A DNA stretch of 41,076 bases from Pseudomonas viridiflava (GCF_900590755.1 NZ_UUOC01000021.1:1-41076); one strand, 5' to 3'. Positions 25,487 through 34,316 are shown, numbered from the stretch's first letter. Program-made: numbers and translations. The notes: a model not told the origin generated them from the letters alone.

Positions 25487-26486
25487 TTCTCTGGCTGATC
25501 CGGCGACGCTGGGCGAACTTGAGTTCAGAGAGCTGGCCGACCACGCCCCGGTGATGATCTGGCGTGCCAGAGTCGACAGGCATTGCGATTGGTTCAACAA
25601 GCCCTGGACTGACTTCACCGGCAAAACCCAACAGCAGTTGATCGGCTATGGCTGGATGGACGATGTCCATGCCGAAGACCTCAAAATCTGCGTCGACGGC
25701 TACCATGAGGCGTTCGATAGTCGCACCCCTTTCACCCTGCCTTATCGGGTCCGCCGCCACGACGGCGAATACCGCTGGCTGCTGGACAATGGTGCGCCGT
25801 TCTATCGCAACGGCGAGTTTGCCGGTTACTTCGGCAGCTGCATCGATATCACCGAACAACGCAGGCTTGAAGACCATCAACAGGTGTTGCTCGCCGAGCT
25901 CAATCATCGGGTCAAGAACAACCTGCAATTGATCATCAGCCTGCTGCAACTGTCCAAAATGCGTGCCCGGGGCGATGAAGCCAAGACTCTCATGCAATCG
26001 GCCATTACCCGAGTGGTTGGGGTGGGCGCCGTGCAGGACGAACTGCATCGTTATGGCAAAGGTCAGGTTGACCTGGCCGAATTTCTGCCCAGCCTGGCCC
26101 GAGGAGTGATCAACGCCCAGCACAGCCGGACCATGACCCTGCGCAGCGAAACCCAGTCGGTGCATGTCTCATTCCAGACGGCCTCCACTCTGGGCCTGAT
26201 TCTCAACGAGCTGCTGGACAACGCCATCAAGCATGGCAATAGCAACCGTATCGAATTGCAGTTGGTCAATCTGGACAGCCATACCGCCCAGATCAGCGTT
26301 ATAGACCAGGGTGCAGGTTTCAGCGCTGAAATCCTGACCGGTTTTGGCAGCAATGGCCGTTCCCCGGTCATCAGCCTGACCGACGCCCTGTGCAAGCGTT
26401 GCGGCGCAAACGTGCTGCGCGACAATATCGCGGCCAGTGAAGGCGGCGGTGCGCGGGTCAGGCTGACGTTCGGCCTCAATGGCTGA
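25470..26486 (+). CDS. PAS-sensor histidine kinase, HisKA_2 type
   Basis: 338 residues from the ATG at 25470 (a GTG at 25464 is also possible); it overlaps the regulator gene. Residues about 15-135 are a PAS/PAC domain (LADHAPVMIWRARVDRHCDWFNKPWTDFTG … YRVRRHDGEYRWLLDNG … GYFGSCIDITEQ). The phospho-acceptor is His146 in LLAELNHRVKNNLQLIISLLQL, the HisKA_2 signature rather than classical HisKA, and the HATPase has LGLILNELLDNAIKHG and DQGAGFS. No transmembrane segment, so it is a cytosolic sensor. Kinases of this type often pair with stand-alone receivers and control stress or light responses; the signal here is unknown. Confidence 0.9.
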   Translation: MKLESDSLADPATLGELEFRELADHAPVMIWRARVDRHCDWFNKPWTDFTGKTQQQLIGYGWMDDVHAEDLKICVDGYHEAFDSRTPFTLPYRVRRHDGEYRWLLDNGAPFYRNGEFAGYFGSCIDITEQRRLEDHQQVLLAELNHRVKNNLQLIISLLQLSKMRARGDEAKTLMQSAITRVVGVGAVQDELHRYGKGQVDLAEFLPSLARGVINAQHSRTMTLRSETQSVHVSFQTASTLGLILNELLDNAIKHGNSNRIELQLVNLDSHTAQISVIDQGAGFSAEILTGFGSNGRSPVISLTDALCKRCGANVLRDNIAASEGGGARVRLTFGLNG

Positions 26487-26693
26487 TATCGGCGTAGATC
26501 GGCAATCGAGCCGGTCGATGAGCCTATTGTTACAAGCGATTGGACCGTGACATTTGCACTCGGTTAATTTGACGGATGAATCAGCCTTTGCCGATTAGCG
26601 CGTGACATCGGCGGCCAGCTCGCCGACAGTAAGCAACTTGCCTTTGATCGTGGTGCTACGAGGCTGATTGGAGAATGTGTTGAGAAGGTGGAA

Positions 26694-27692
26694 ATGTCTG
26701 ACCGAATTCTGATGGACGGCTTTGCGCGCAAGGTGGATTACCTGCGGATGTCTGTGACTGATCGTTGCGATTTCCGTTGCGTGTACTGCATGGCTGAAGA
26801 AATGACGTTTCTGCCCCGGCAACAGATCCTGTCTCTGGAAGAAATCTTTCAGGTCGCCGAACAGTTTGTCGCTTTGGGCACGAAGAAAATTCGTCTGACC
26901 GGTGGCGAGCCGCTGGTGCGTTCCGGCATTGTCGGCCTCTGCCAACAGATCGCCGCCCTGCCCGGCCTGCGCGAATTGTGCATGACCACCAATGGCTCAC
27001 AGCTGGAGAAACTCGCCCAGCCGCTGTTTGACGCCGGAGTTTCGCGCCTCAACATCAGCTTGGACAGCCTCGACCCTGCGCGCTTCAAGGAAATGACCCG
27101 TACGGGCGATCTCAGTAAGGTCATCGCCGGGATTGACGCGGCCAATGCGGCGGGCTTTGTCCACACCAAGCTCAACTGCGTGGTGATGCAAGGCCGCAAT
27201 GATCACGAGATCAACGACCTGGTGGCCTTCGCCATCGACCGCAAGCTGGATATTTCCTTCATCGAAGAAATGCCGCTGGGCGTGATCAGCGATCACAGCC
27301 GTGCCGAGTCGTTCTACTCCAGCGATCAAGTGCGCGAGCGCATCGCCGAGCGCTACACCCTGATCCACTCCACCGAATCCACCCAGGGCCCTTCCCGGTA
27401 CTGGCGTGTGGCAGAAGCGCCGGACATCCGCATCGGCTTTATCTCGCCTCACAGCCATAACTTCTGCGCGACCTGCAACCGGGTGCGCCTGACCGTCGAA
27501 GGCCGCCTGCTGCTGTGCCTGGGCAACGAGCACTCCGCAGACCTCAAAGCGGTATTGCGAGCCAACCCCGGCCAACCGGAAAAACTCGAAAAAGCCATCA
27601 TCGACGCCATGCAGCTTAAACCCTGGAGCCATAATTTCAGCGTCAACGATGAGGTGCAGGTGGTGCGGTTCATGAATATGACGGGTGGGTAA
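26694..27692 (+). CDS. moaA: GTP 3',8-cyclase MoaA (molybdenum cofactor synthesis)
   Basis: 332 residues from the ATG at 26694, chosen because AGAAGG lies five bases upstream; a GTG at 26688 is in frame. The radical-SAM motif CX3CX2C is at Cys25, Cys29, Cys32 ([10 protein letters not shown]). [13 protein letters not shown] binds SAM/GTP. The second cluster uses [19 protein letters not shown], spaced CX2CX13C, and the C-terminus ends in the conserved Gly-Gly. It turns GTP into 3',8-cyclo-7,8-dihydro-GTP, the first step of molybdopterin synthesis, in the cytoplasm. No other moa gene is adjacent, so this is probably one of the dispersed or duplicate moaA copies usual in Pseudomonas. Confidence 0.95.
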   Translation: MSDRILMDGFARKVDYLRMSVTDRCDFRCVYCMAEEMTFLPRQQILSLEEIFQVAEQFVALGTKKIRLTGGEPLVRSGIVGLCQQIAALPGLRELCMTTNGSQLEKLAQPLFDAGVSRLNISLDSLDPARFKEMTRTGDLSKVIAGIDAANAAGFVHTKLNCVVMQGRNDHEINDLVAFAIDRKLDISFIEEMPLGVISDHSRAESFYSSDQVRERIAERYTLIHSTESTQGPSRYWRVAEAPDIRIGFISPHSHNFCATCNRVRLTVEGRLLLCLGNEHSADLKAVLRANPGQPEKLEKAIIDAMQLKPWSHNFSVNDEVQVVRFMNMTGG

Positions 27693-27701
27693 AACCCGCC
27701 C
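27683..27701 (+). terminator. Hairpin at the moaA stop codon
   Basis: GGGTGGGT (27683-27690) pairs with ACCCGCCC (27694-27701) around an AAA loop with one G-T wobble. It overlaps the stop codon and has no T-tract, so it is at best a weak terminator; the REP doublet follows. Confidence 0.3.
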
Positions 27702-27706
27702 CACCT

Positions 27707-27792
27707 GTGGGAGCGGTGCTTGCCCGCGATAAGGTTTCGGTGATCTAACATGAAGCCGCGGTGTCCTTATCGCGGGCAAGCACCGCTCCCAC
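27707..27792. repeat. REP doublet, family B variant
   Basis: Perfect 28-base inverted arms (27707-27734 and 27765-27792) beginning GTGGGAGCGGTGCTTGCCCG, lying between the convergent moaA and thioredoxin genes. Confidence 0.92.
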
Positions 27793-27818
27793 AGGTTACA
27801 TACCTACCGATCCAGAGC

Positions 27819-28148
27819 TCACCCCTCCCGCACCATCCCTTCGAACGCTTCTTCAATCAGGCTGACATTGCCCGGTCGCACCAGACGGCCTAGCTCGACG
27901 CCATCGCGCATGAAGATCAGCGTCGGCCACAACTTGACTCGAAACGAACGCCCCAGCCGTCGGCCGCTGCCGTCCTCGATTTTCAGGTGGCGAACGTTCG
28001 GATAATCCTTCAAAACCGTGTTCACCAGCGGCTCCGCAGCTTTGCAGTGGCCGCACCAGTCAGTGCCAAACTGGATCAGCGTGGCACCGGGCAAAGCATC
28101 GACTTCAGCGCGAGTCGGGGCGGTTGTGGCGTAGGGTTGGGTGGTCAT
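27819..28148 (-). CDS. Thioredoxin-family protein
   Basis: 109 residues from the ATG at 28148, with GAGG about five bases upstream; an in-frame ATG nine codons earlier (in MNSVHNEAPM) is a second choice. The active-site motif is WCGHC (Cys32, Cys35), preceded by TLIQFGTD, the thioredoxin strand. The cis-proline motif is WPTLIFMRDG and VELGRLVRPG follows as in small thioredoxins. No signal peptide, so it is a cytoplasmic disulfide reductase or protector. CGHC replaces the CGPC of standard thioredoxin, as in PDI-like and some thioredoxin-like proteins, which raises the redox potential. It is separated from the phn operon by a REP doublet. Confidence 0.85.
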   Translation of the reverse strand: MTTQPYATTAPTRAEVDALPGATLIQFGTDWCGHCKAAEPLVNTVLKDYPNVRHLKIEDGSGRRLGRSFRVKLWPTLIFMRDGVELGRLVRPGNVSLIEEAFEGMVREG

Positions 28149-28192
28149 TGGAGCCTCGTTGTGAACGCTGTTCATGTAGGGGCAGTTTATCT

Positions 28193-28283
28193 GTGGGAGC
28201 GAGCTTGCTCGCGAAGAAACTGGTACATCCGAATATATTTCTGTGGGCAGGAACATTGCCTTCGCGAGCAAGCTCGCTCCCAC
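28193..28283. repeat. REP doublet, family B
   Basis: Perfect 24-base inverted arms (28193-28216 and 28260-28283) starting GTGGGAGCGAGCTTGCTCGC. It follows the phnP stop and precedes the thioredoxin gene on the same strand, a fitting end for the phn transcript. Confidence 0.92.
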
Positions 28284-28299
28284 GGGTTCAATGTGCTTG

Positions 28300-29067
28300 C
28301 TAAACCACCATCCCATCCCTGCCAACCACCACCCGCTCTGGCAATTCATGCCGGTGCTCCATCAACCACGCATCCAGGCTGTGGCCGATGTGGGTCAGCA
28401 CTGCTTTGGCCGGTTGCAGTTGCTCAATGGATAGCAAGGCAAGATTAAGGTCATTGTGGTTACGAGGTGCCTGGGGTTGCGGCGGCATCGAGCAGTCGAG
28501 CACCAGCACATCCAGTGGCTCGCGTTGCAGATATTCCCGGGTCGCATCAGGCAAACCGACGGTGTCAGTCAGGTAGGCGATGCGCCTGCCCTGACCTTCA
28601 AACCTGCCCTGACCTTCAACTAAATACCCCAGCGTCGGTTTGGAATGCACCAGCGGCAAGGCGGTAACTCGCAGCGTGCCAAAATCACGAGTCTCGAAAA
28701 CGCTGAACGGCTGGCTGAAATCGAGAATCCCCGGATGTTTGTACAGATCCGACAAACCCTCGGGATCCACCGGACCATGCACCGGGATCACCAGCCCTTG
28801 CCCCCAACGCAGATGCAGCAGGCCCTGGGCATGATCGGCGTGGTAATGGGTTTGCAGGATGCCGCTCAGGCTGCGCGGCGGAAAACGCTCGGTGAGATCG
28901 GTCAGGCCGCTGTCGATCAACCAGCGCTGATCATCACACTCGATCAGCGCGCTGCACGGCAAACGCCGCAAGCGCGGGTCAAGCAATGCCGCCACGCAGG
29001 CCGTGCACTGGCAGCCATACACCGGCACTTGTCGGGCATCGGCAGTGCCAAGCAAGGTCAGGCGCAT
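28300..29067 (-). CDS. phnP: PhnP, 5-phosphoribosyl 1,2-cyclic phosphate phosphodiesterase
   Basis: 255 residues, metallo-beta-lactamase fold. The metal-binding THYHADHAQGL (HxHxDH) is at about residues 75-85, with further ligands in LVHSKPTLGY, YLTDTVG and LTHIGHSLDAW. The N-terminal YGCQCTACVAALLDPRLRRLPCS supplies the additional zinc cysteines typical of PhnP. It opens the cyclic phosphate made when C-P lyase cleaves the ribosyl phosphonate, giving ribose 1,5-bisphosphate. Its start overlaps phnN by 10 bases. A perfect 17-base direct repeat with 18-base period (28585-28619) gives a six-residue duplication, EGQGRFEGQGR, in a surface loop. Last gene of the operon. Confidence 0.93.
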   Translation of the reverse strand: MRLTLLGTADARQVPVYGCQCTACVAALLDPRLRRLPCSALIECDDQRWLIDSGLTDLTERFPPRSLSGILQTHYHADHAQGLLHLRWGQGLVIPVHGPVDPEGLSDLYKHPGILDFSQPFSVFETRDFGTLRVTALPLVHSKPTLGYLVEGQGRFEGQGRRIAYLTDTVGLPDATREYLQREPLDVLVLDCSMPPQPQAPRNHNDLNLALLSIEQLQPAKAVLTHIGHSLDAWLMEHRHELPERVVVGRDGMVV

Positions 29068-29627
29068 GCGGGTTCATTGGCAATGCGCTGCAATAACCGC
29101 TCGGCGGTTTGCCCCAGCGCCCCGGAGTTGTCCAACACGAACAGCGCCGGATCACTGGCCAGCAGTTCAACGGCAAACCGCGAATTGCGTTGCAGACGGG
29201 CTTCGATGTCGGCCACCGACTCCCGCCCCCGGGCCAGCAAACGTTCACGCAAGGTGCTGTCGTTGACGGTCAGCAACACCGCCAGCAAATCCGGATAGTG
29301 TTGCCGTGCCTCAGGCAAATGCCCACGGGAGCCATTGACCAACACGTCATGCCCTTCGGCCAGCCAGGTATCGATTTCCACGGGGATGCCGTAATACAGG
29401 CCGTTGGCCTGCCAGCTCAGGGCAAATTCCCCCTGAGCCTGCATGGCGAGGAATTGCTCGACGCTGACCGCCTGGGCCGCTTCGCCCACTGCTTCAGCCG
29501 AACGGGTGATGACCCGCCGCACCACCCTGCAGCCGCGCCGGTTCAGTTCTTCACGGGCCGCATCCAGCAGGCTGTCCTTGCCGGAACCGGACGGCCCGAT
29601 GAGATAGATCAACCTGCCTGCCATCAA
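29058..29627 (-). CDS. phnN: PhnN, ribose 1,5-bisphosphate phosphokinase
   Basis: 189 residues, a guanylate-kinase-like P-loop enzyme. The Walker A is GPSGSGKDSL at residues 10-19, followed by RRVITRSAEAVGE and WQANGLYYGIPVEIDTWL, the acceptor-site region of PhnN. It phosphorylates ribose 1,5-bisphosphate to PRPP, so the C-P lyase route ends in nucleotide metabolism. It overlaps phnM by four bases and phnP by ten, so it is translated in a coupled chain. Confidence 0.93.
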   Translation of the reverse strand: MMAGRLIYLIGPSGSGKDSLLDAAREELNRRGCRVVRRVITRSAEAVGEAAQAVSVEQFLAMQAQGEFALSWQANGLYYGIPVEIDTWLAEGHDVLVNGSRGHLPEARQHYPDLLAVLLTVNDSTLRERLLARGRESVADIEARLQRNSRFAVELLASDPALFVLDNSGALGQTAERLLQRIANEPACA

Positions 29628-30781
29628 TACACCCTCTTGCCTTGCCGCCAGACCTGCTGGATGACCGGCACAATGACCGACATCGCACCCTGCGCCCGAA
29701 CCTGGACCAGATCGGCACGCAGCCCGACCCGAATTTCACCGCGATCCTCCAGCCCCGCCGCAACCGCTGGAGCTAGAGTGACCATCGCCACCGTTTGCGG
29801 CAGCGTGCAATGTTCGTCCTGCCAGGCCAGCGTGAACGCCGCCTGCAAAAGACTGGCGGGATAATAATCGCTGGAGAGAATATCCAGTAGCCCTTGTCTG
29901 GCCAGATCCGCCGCCGCCACATTGCCGGAGTGGGAACCGCCACGCACGACATTGGGCGCCCCCATCAATACGCTCATGCCTAACCGCCGGCAAGCCTGCG
30001 CTGCCTCGCGGGTGGTGGGGAATTCGGCGATGCTCATGCCGTAACCCGCCGATTCCTCGACGTGGGCTACCGTGGCGTCGTCATGGCTGGCCACCGACAA
30101 GCCCCGCGCCAGGCAGTCCTGGACGATCGCCTGGCGATAGCGGTCGCTGTATTCACGGGAGTTGGCCACCTGCTCGACGATGAACTCATCCATCTGCGCC
30201 GTCGTCAGGTGGTATTTGCCCATGTAGTACTCGCGGTACTTGGATTCCAGGGCGAACTGGCGCTGGCCCGGCGAGTGGTCCATCACCGACACCAACTGCA
30301 CCAGCGGCTGCTCCACCAGATCCCGGAACACGCTCAAGGTGTCCGGGTGGCAGACTTCGCAGCGCAAATGCAGACGATGCTCGGCGCGGGTCAAGCCCGC
30401 TGCATTGGCACTGGCGATGGCTTCGAGCATCGCCGGCAGTTGCTGCATGCGCTTGCCCTTGGGGTTGACGTCGCCGATGGACAGCGCGTCGAACACCGTG
30501 GTGATCCCGGACGAGATGATCTGCGCATCATGGCTGAGCACCGCCGAAGCCGATGGCCAGTCCACGCCGGGACGTGGCGAGAGGTGTTTTTCCAGATTGT
30601 CGGTGTGCAGTTCCACCAGACCCGGCAGCAGATAATCGCCCTGCATATCCAGCGCCCGAGGCAGTTGGCTGCGGCCTTCCTGCACCTCGGCAATCAGCCC
30701 GTCGCGCACTACCACTGTGCCGTTGAACACACGGTCAGCGATGACCACTTGGGCATTGGTCAAGATCTGTTCGGTCAGCAT
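29624..30781 (-). CDS. phnM: PhnM, ribosyl phosphonate triphosphate diphosphatase
   Basis: 385 residues of the amidohydrolase superfamily. LPGLVELHTDNLEKHLSPRPGVDWPS holds the first metal-binding His/Asp, ASHDDATVAHVEESAGYGMSIAEFPTT a later one, and MGAPNVVRGGSHSGNVAAADLARQGLLDILSSDYYP is the diagnostic PhnM stretch with the catalytic Asp. It removes pyrophosphate from the 5-triphosphate of ribose 1-phosphonate, producing the phosphate that PhnJ cleaves. Its start overlaps the phnL stop by seven bases. Confidence 0.94.
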   Translation of the reverse strand: MLTEQILTNAQVVIADRVFNGTVVVRDGLIAEVQEGRSQLPRALDMQGDYLLPGLVELHTDNLEKHLSPRPGVDWPSASAVLSHDAQIISSGITTVFDALSIGDVNPKGKRMQQLPAMLEAIASANAAGLTRAEHRLHLRCEVCHPDTLSVFRDLVEQPLVQLVSVMDHSPGQRQFALESKYREYYMGKYHLTTAQMDEFIVEQVANSREYSDRYRQAIVQDCLARGLSVASHDDATVAHVEESAGYGMSIAEFPTTREAAQACRRLGMSVLMGAPNVVRGGSHSGNVAAADLARQGLLDILSSDYYPASLLQAAFTLAWQDEHCTLPQTVAMVTLAPAVAAGLEDRGEIRVGLRADLVQVRAQGAMSVIVPVIQQVWRQGKRVY

Positions 30782-31491
30782 TGCAGCAACTCCTTGGCGG
30801 TGAAGTCCAACGGGGTCATGTCGAGAAAACGATCAGCCACGGCTTCCCGGGCAGCGCGGTCGTGGAAAATGCCGATAAGTGCCGCACCTGCGCTTTTCGC
30901 TTCGTTCATCAGTTCCAGCACCACCTGACGATTGCGCTCGTCCAGTGATGCGGTGGGCTCGTCCAACAGCAGCACCGGCCAGGGCACCATGAAGCCCCGA
31001 GCGATATTGATGCGCTGTTGTTCGCCACCGGAGAAGGTGCCCGGCGCCAGTTGCCACAGGCGTTGCGGGATGTTCAGCCGCGTGAGCAAATCTTCAGCAC
31101 GGGCCTTGGCATCGGCTTTCGACCATCCCCGCGCCAAGGCTGGCTCCATCACCACATCCAGGCTGGACACCCGAGGGATGACCCGCAAAAACTGGCTGAC
31201 ATAGCCCAGGGTCTGACGGCGCACGTCCAGCACCTCGCGAGGTTCAGCCCCCACCAGTTCCAGCGCCTGGCCGTTGTGCTGCACGCGAATGCTGCCGCCC
31301 GCCGGTAGGTAATTGCCGTACAAAGTGCGCAGCAACGTGCTCTTGCCCGCCCCGGAATCCCCGTGCAGCACCAGGCATTCGCCGCTGCGCACCTTGAAGT
31401 TCAGGCCGCGCAGCACGTTCAACACCACGCCGTTCTGCTGATGCAGGGTGAAGGTTTTCGAGAGGTCGCGGACCTCGATCAGCGTATTCAT
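30775..31491 (-). CDS. phnL: PhnL, ABC-type ATPase of the C-P lyase system
   Basis: 238 residues. Walker A GDSGAGKST, signature FSGGEQQRINIARG, Walker B VLLLDEPTASLDE and the switch His in GIFHDRAARE. The segment RQTLGYVSQFLRVIPRVSSLDVV is PhnL-specific. PhnL acts with PhnG, PhnH and PhnI in making the ribosyl phosphonate from ATP and phosphonate, and is not a transporter ATPase. It starts 22 bases after phnK ends. Confidence 0.94.
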   Translation of the reverse strand: MNTLIEVRDLSKTFTLHQQNGVVLNVLRGLNFKVRSGECLVLHGDSGAGKSTLLRTLYGNYLPAGGSIRVQHNGQALELVGAEPREVLDVRRQTLGYVSQFLRVIPRVSSLDVVMEPALARGWSKADAKARAEDLLTRLNIPQRLWQLAPGTFSGGEQQRINIARGFMVPWPVLLLDEPTASLDERNRQVVLELMNEAKSAGAALIGIFHDRAAREAVADRFLDMTPLDFTAKELLQC

Positions 31492-31513
31492 CGGACATCC
31501 TCCAAAAGACGAA

Positions 31514-32332
31514 TCACGATTGCAGGACCGACGACACCAGCAGCTGCGAGTACGGGTGCTGCGGGTCGTCGAGGATTTGATCGGTCAGGCCGGTTTCCAC
31601 TATTCGCGAGCGACGCATGACGATCAGGCGATCGGCCAATAGCCGGGCGACGGCCAGATCGTGGGTGACGATCACCACCGCCAGATCCAGTTCACGCACC
31701 AGGCCGCGCAGCAGGTCCAACAGGCGCGCCTGCACCGAGACGTCCAGCCCGCCGGTGGGCTCGTCCATGAACACCAGTCGCGGACTGGACACCAGATTGC
31801 GGGCGATCTGCAGACGTTGCTGCATGCCGCCGGAGAAGGTTCGCGGCAGGTCATCGATGCGCAGCGGATCGATCTCGACCTGGGTCAGCCAGTCGATCCC
31901 CGCGCCACGCAGTTGCTGGTAATTGCGCACGCCCTGGGCCATCAGCCGCTCACCGATATTGGCTCCGGCGGACACCCCCATGCGCAGGCCATCACGGGGG
32001 TTCTGCTCGACGAAGCCCCATTCGGTGCGCAGCAGCGTGCGGCGTTCGGCTTCGCTGGCGCTGTACAGGTCCAGCACCCGACCGTCCTTGCCTCGGTAGT
32101 CGATGCCGCCCCGGTCTGGTGGGCAGCGACCACTGAGCAGGGAAAGCAGGGTTGACTTGCCTGAGCCGGATTCGCCGACGATGCCCAGCACCTCCCCCGG
32201 ATACAGCTCGAAATTCACGCCCTGACAGCCAGTGTCCGGGCCATAGAGACGGGTCAGATCGCGGACGTTGAGCAGCGGCTGGGCCGTGTCCGGCAGCGTG
32301 CTGCTGTCATTGATGGCGCGTGCGCTGATCAT
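31514..32332 (-). CDS. phnK: PhnK, ABC-type ATPase bound to the C-P lyase core
   Basis: 272 residues. Walker A GESGSGKST, signature FSGGMQQRLQIARNL, Walker B LVFMDEPTGGLDVS, switch VTHDLAVA. The insert GRVLDLYSASEAERRTLLRTEWGFVEQNPRDGLRM is characteristic of PhnK and its place on the PhnGHIJ core. A hydrophilic N-terminal extension of about 20 residues precedes the ATPase fold. The start overlaps the phnJ stop by four bases. Confidence 0.94.
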   Translation of the reverse strand: MISARAINDSSTLPDTAQPLLNVRDLTRLYGPDTGCQGVNFELYPGEVLGIVGESGSGKSTLLSLLSGRCPPDRGGIDYRGKDGRVLDLYSASEAERRTLLRTEWGFVEQNPRDGLRMGVSAGANIGERLMAQGVRNYQQLRGAGIDWLTQVEIDPLRIDDLPRTFSGGMQQRLQIARNLVSSPRLVFMDEPTGGLDVSVQARLLDLLRGLVRELDLAVVIVTHDLAVARLLADRLIVMRRSRIVETGLTDQILDDPQHPYSQLLVSSVLQS

Positions 32333-33243
32333 TGGCCCGCCTCCTGTTGCTGGACATGTTGCTGGCTTTGTTGCTGGGCCTGTTGCTGAATAAGGCGCTG
32401 AGCGCAGTAATCGGTGTCGGAACAGACAAAGCTCTGGGTACCCGAATCGTCGAGAATGAGTTCATCCAGATAGGAATCGCTGCTGCCGCAGATAGCACAG
32501 TTGTGTTCCCAACTCTGGATCTGGAACGGGTGATCTTCAAAATCCAGACTCGTCACCCGAGTGAACGGCGGCACGGCATACAGACGCTTTTCCCGCCCTG
32601 CGCCAAACAGCATCAAGGCCGGGCTCATGTCGAGTTTTGGGTTATCGAATTTGGGGATCGGCGACGGGTCCATCACATAACGCTCGTCGACCATCACCGG
32701 GTAGGCGTAGCTGGTGGCGATGTGGCCGAAGGTAGCGATGTCTTCGTACAGTTTGACGTGCATCACCCCGTAATCATTGAGGGCGTGCATGGTTCGGGTT
32801 TCGGTTTCCGAGGGCTCGATAAAGCGCAGCGGCTCGGGAATCGGCACCTGATAGACCAGAATCTGATCGGCGCTCAAGGGTGTTTCCGGAATCCGGTGGC
32901 GGGTCTGGATCACGGTCGCTTCGGGAGTACGTTCGGTGGTGGCGACCCCGGCGGTGCGGGCGAAAAAGCGGCGGATCGACACCGCATTGGTGGTGTCGTC
33001 TGCGCCCTGGTCAATCACCTTGAGCACATCTTCAGCCCCGAGAATCGCGGCTGTCAGTTGCATGCCACCGGTACCCCAGCCATAGGGCAGCGGCATTTCC
33101 CGCCCACCAAACGGCACCTGATAACCGGGGATCGCCACGGCCTTGAGCAAGGCGCGGCGGATCATGCGTTTGGTCTGCTCGTCCAGATAAGCGAAGTTGT
33201 AGGCTTCGTCGCGTTGCGGGTGCGCCTGCTGATAGGCATTCAT
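32329..33243 (-). CDS. phnJ: PhnJ, C-P lyase radical-SAM catalytic subunit
   Basis: 304 residues from the ATG at 33243; an open frame continues upstream but only inside phnI. The cluster cysteines follow the unusual CX2CX21C pattern of PhnJ (Cys249, Cys252, Cys274), with Cys280, six residues on, in the place of the thiyl cysteine (E. coli Cys272). FNF-like start NFAYLDEQTKRMIRRALLKAVAIPGYQVPF and PLPYGWGTGGMQLT are family hallmarks. It cleaves the carbon-phosphorus bond, releasing the hydrocarbon. Compared with the about 281-residue enzyme it carries an extra Gln-rich tail after Cys280 (QQQAQQQSQQHVQQQ). It overlaps phnI and phnK by four bases each. Confidence 0.95.
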   Translation of the reverse strand: MNAYQQAHPQRDEAYNFAYLDEQTKRMIRRALLKAVAIPGYQVPFGGREMPLPYGWGTGGMQLTAAILGAEDVLKVIDQGADDTTNAVSIRRFFARTAGVATTERTPEATVIQTRHRIPETPLSADQILVYQVPIPEPLRFIEPSETETRTMHALNDYGVMHVKLYEDIATFGHIATSYAYPVMVDERYVMDPSPIPKFDNPKLDMSPALMLFGAGREKRLYAVPPFTRVTSLDFEDHPFQIQSWEHNCAICGSSDSYLDELILDDSGTQSFVCSDTDYCAQRLIQQQAQQQSQQHVQQQEAGQ

Positions 33244-34316
33244 GGCTTGGGCTCCTTTTGGGCAGGTGCGCGCAGCTTGCGGATCAGTTCCAGCTCGGAC
33301 TGGAAGTCGACGTAGTGCGGCAATTTCAGGTGAGAAACGAAACCGGCCGCCTCGACGTTGTCGCAGTGGGCGAGGACGAACTCTTCCTGCTGCGCCGGGG
33401 ACTGGATTTCTTCGTTGAATTCCTCCGCCCGCAGCGAGCGATCCACCAGCGCCATGGCCATGGCCTTGCGCTCGGCATGACCAAACGCCAGGCCGTAACC
33501 GCGGGTGAACTGCGCGGGTTCCGAGCCCGAGCCGACAAACTGGTTGATCATTTCGCACTCGGTCACTTCGATGGCGCCAATGGCAATCGGGAAGCCCAGC
33601 TCCTCCGGCTCGATCCAGACCTCGACTTCGCCGATGCGGATTTCCCCGGCAAACGGGTGATTGCGGCCGTAGCCGCGCTGGGTCGAATAACTCAAGGCCA
33701 GCAGGAAACCTTCGTCGCCACGGGCCAGTGCCTGCAAGCGCTGGGCACGGCTGGCCGGGTATTCCAGCGGGTCGCGGGTGATGTCGGGCACCGGTTCGTC
33801 GCTGTCGGTCTCGTTCTTGATCAGACCTTCTTTGGCCAGCAGCCCCAACACCCGCGGGCACGGTTCGACCGTTGCTTTGGCCTGGGCTTGCGGCCCCGGG
33901 TATTGACCGTCGGCCAGCAGACTGAAATCCAGCAGCCGGTGGGTGTAGTCGAAGGTCGGGCCCAGCAGTTGCCCGCCGGGGAGGTCTTTGAAGGTCGCGG
34001 AGAGTCGGCGGTTGAGCTGCATGTCCGAAGTATCAATCGGCACGCTGGGGCTGAAGCGCGGCAAAGTGGTGCGGTAGGCGCGCAGCAGGAATATCGCTTC
34101 GATCATGTCCCCCGCCGCCTGCTTGATCGCCAGCGCGGCCAGCTGTTCGTCGTACAGCGAGCCTTCGGTCATGACCCGCGCGACTGCCAGTGGCAGTTGT
34201 TGGCGGATCTGCTCGACATCCAGTTCAGCGACGGAAGTATCGCCCCGGCGTTTTTTCGCCAGCAGGCGGTGGGCGTTATCGATGGCCTGTTCGCCACCCT
34301 TCACGGCGACGTACAT
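33240..34316 (-). CDS. phnI: PhnI, nucleosidase subunit of the C-P lyase core
   Basis: 358 residues, close to the family length of about 354. MYVAVKGGEQAIDNAHRLLAKKRRG at the start and LALSYSTQRGYGRNHPFAGEIRIGEVEVWIEPEELGFPIAIGAIEVTECEMINQFVG in the centre are near-diagnostic for PhnI, and the C-terminus has HLKLPHYVDFQSELELIRKLR. It displaces adenine from ATP and, with PhnG/H/L, joins ribose triphosphate to the phosphonate. It overlaps phnJ by four bases and abuts phnH by one. Confidence 0.95.
   Translation of the reverse strand: MYVAVKGGEQAIDNAHRLLAKKRRGDTSVAELDVEQIRQQLPLAVARVMTEGSLYDEQLAALAIKQAAGDMIEAIFLLRAYRTTLPRFSPSVPIDTSDMQLNRRLSATFKDLPGGQLLGPTFDYTHRLLDFSLLADGQYPGPQAQAKATVEPCPRVLGLLAKEGLIKNETDSDEPVPDITRDPLEYPASRAQRLQALARGDEGFLLALSYSTQRGYGRNHPFAGEIRIGEVEVWIEPEELGFPIAIGAIEVTECEMINQFVGSGSEPAQFTRGYGLAFGHAERKAMAMALVDRSLRAEEFNEEIQSPAQQEEFVLAHCDNVEAAGFVSHLKLPHYVDFQSELELIRKLRAPAQKEPKP

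Noticed and set aside
26487..26693. Molybdenum-cofactor riboswitch upstream of moaA
   Set aside because: The leader is short and no Moco-RNA core stems could be identified by eye.
28149..28299. phnO or another phn gene after phnP
   Set aside because: The gap contains only a REP doublet and the next gene is a thioredoxin; no acetyltransferase frame is present.
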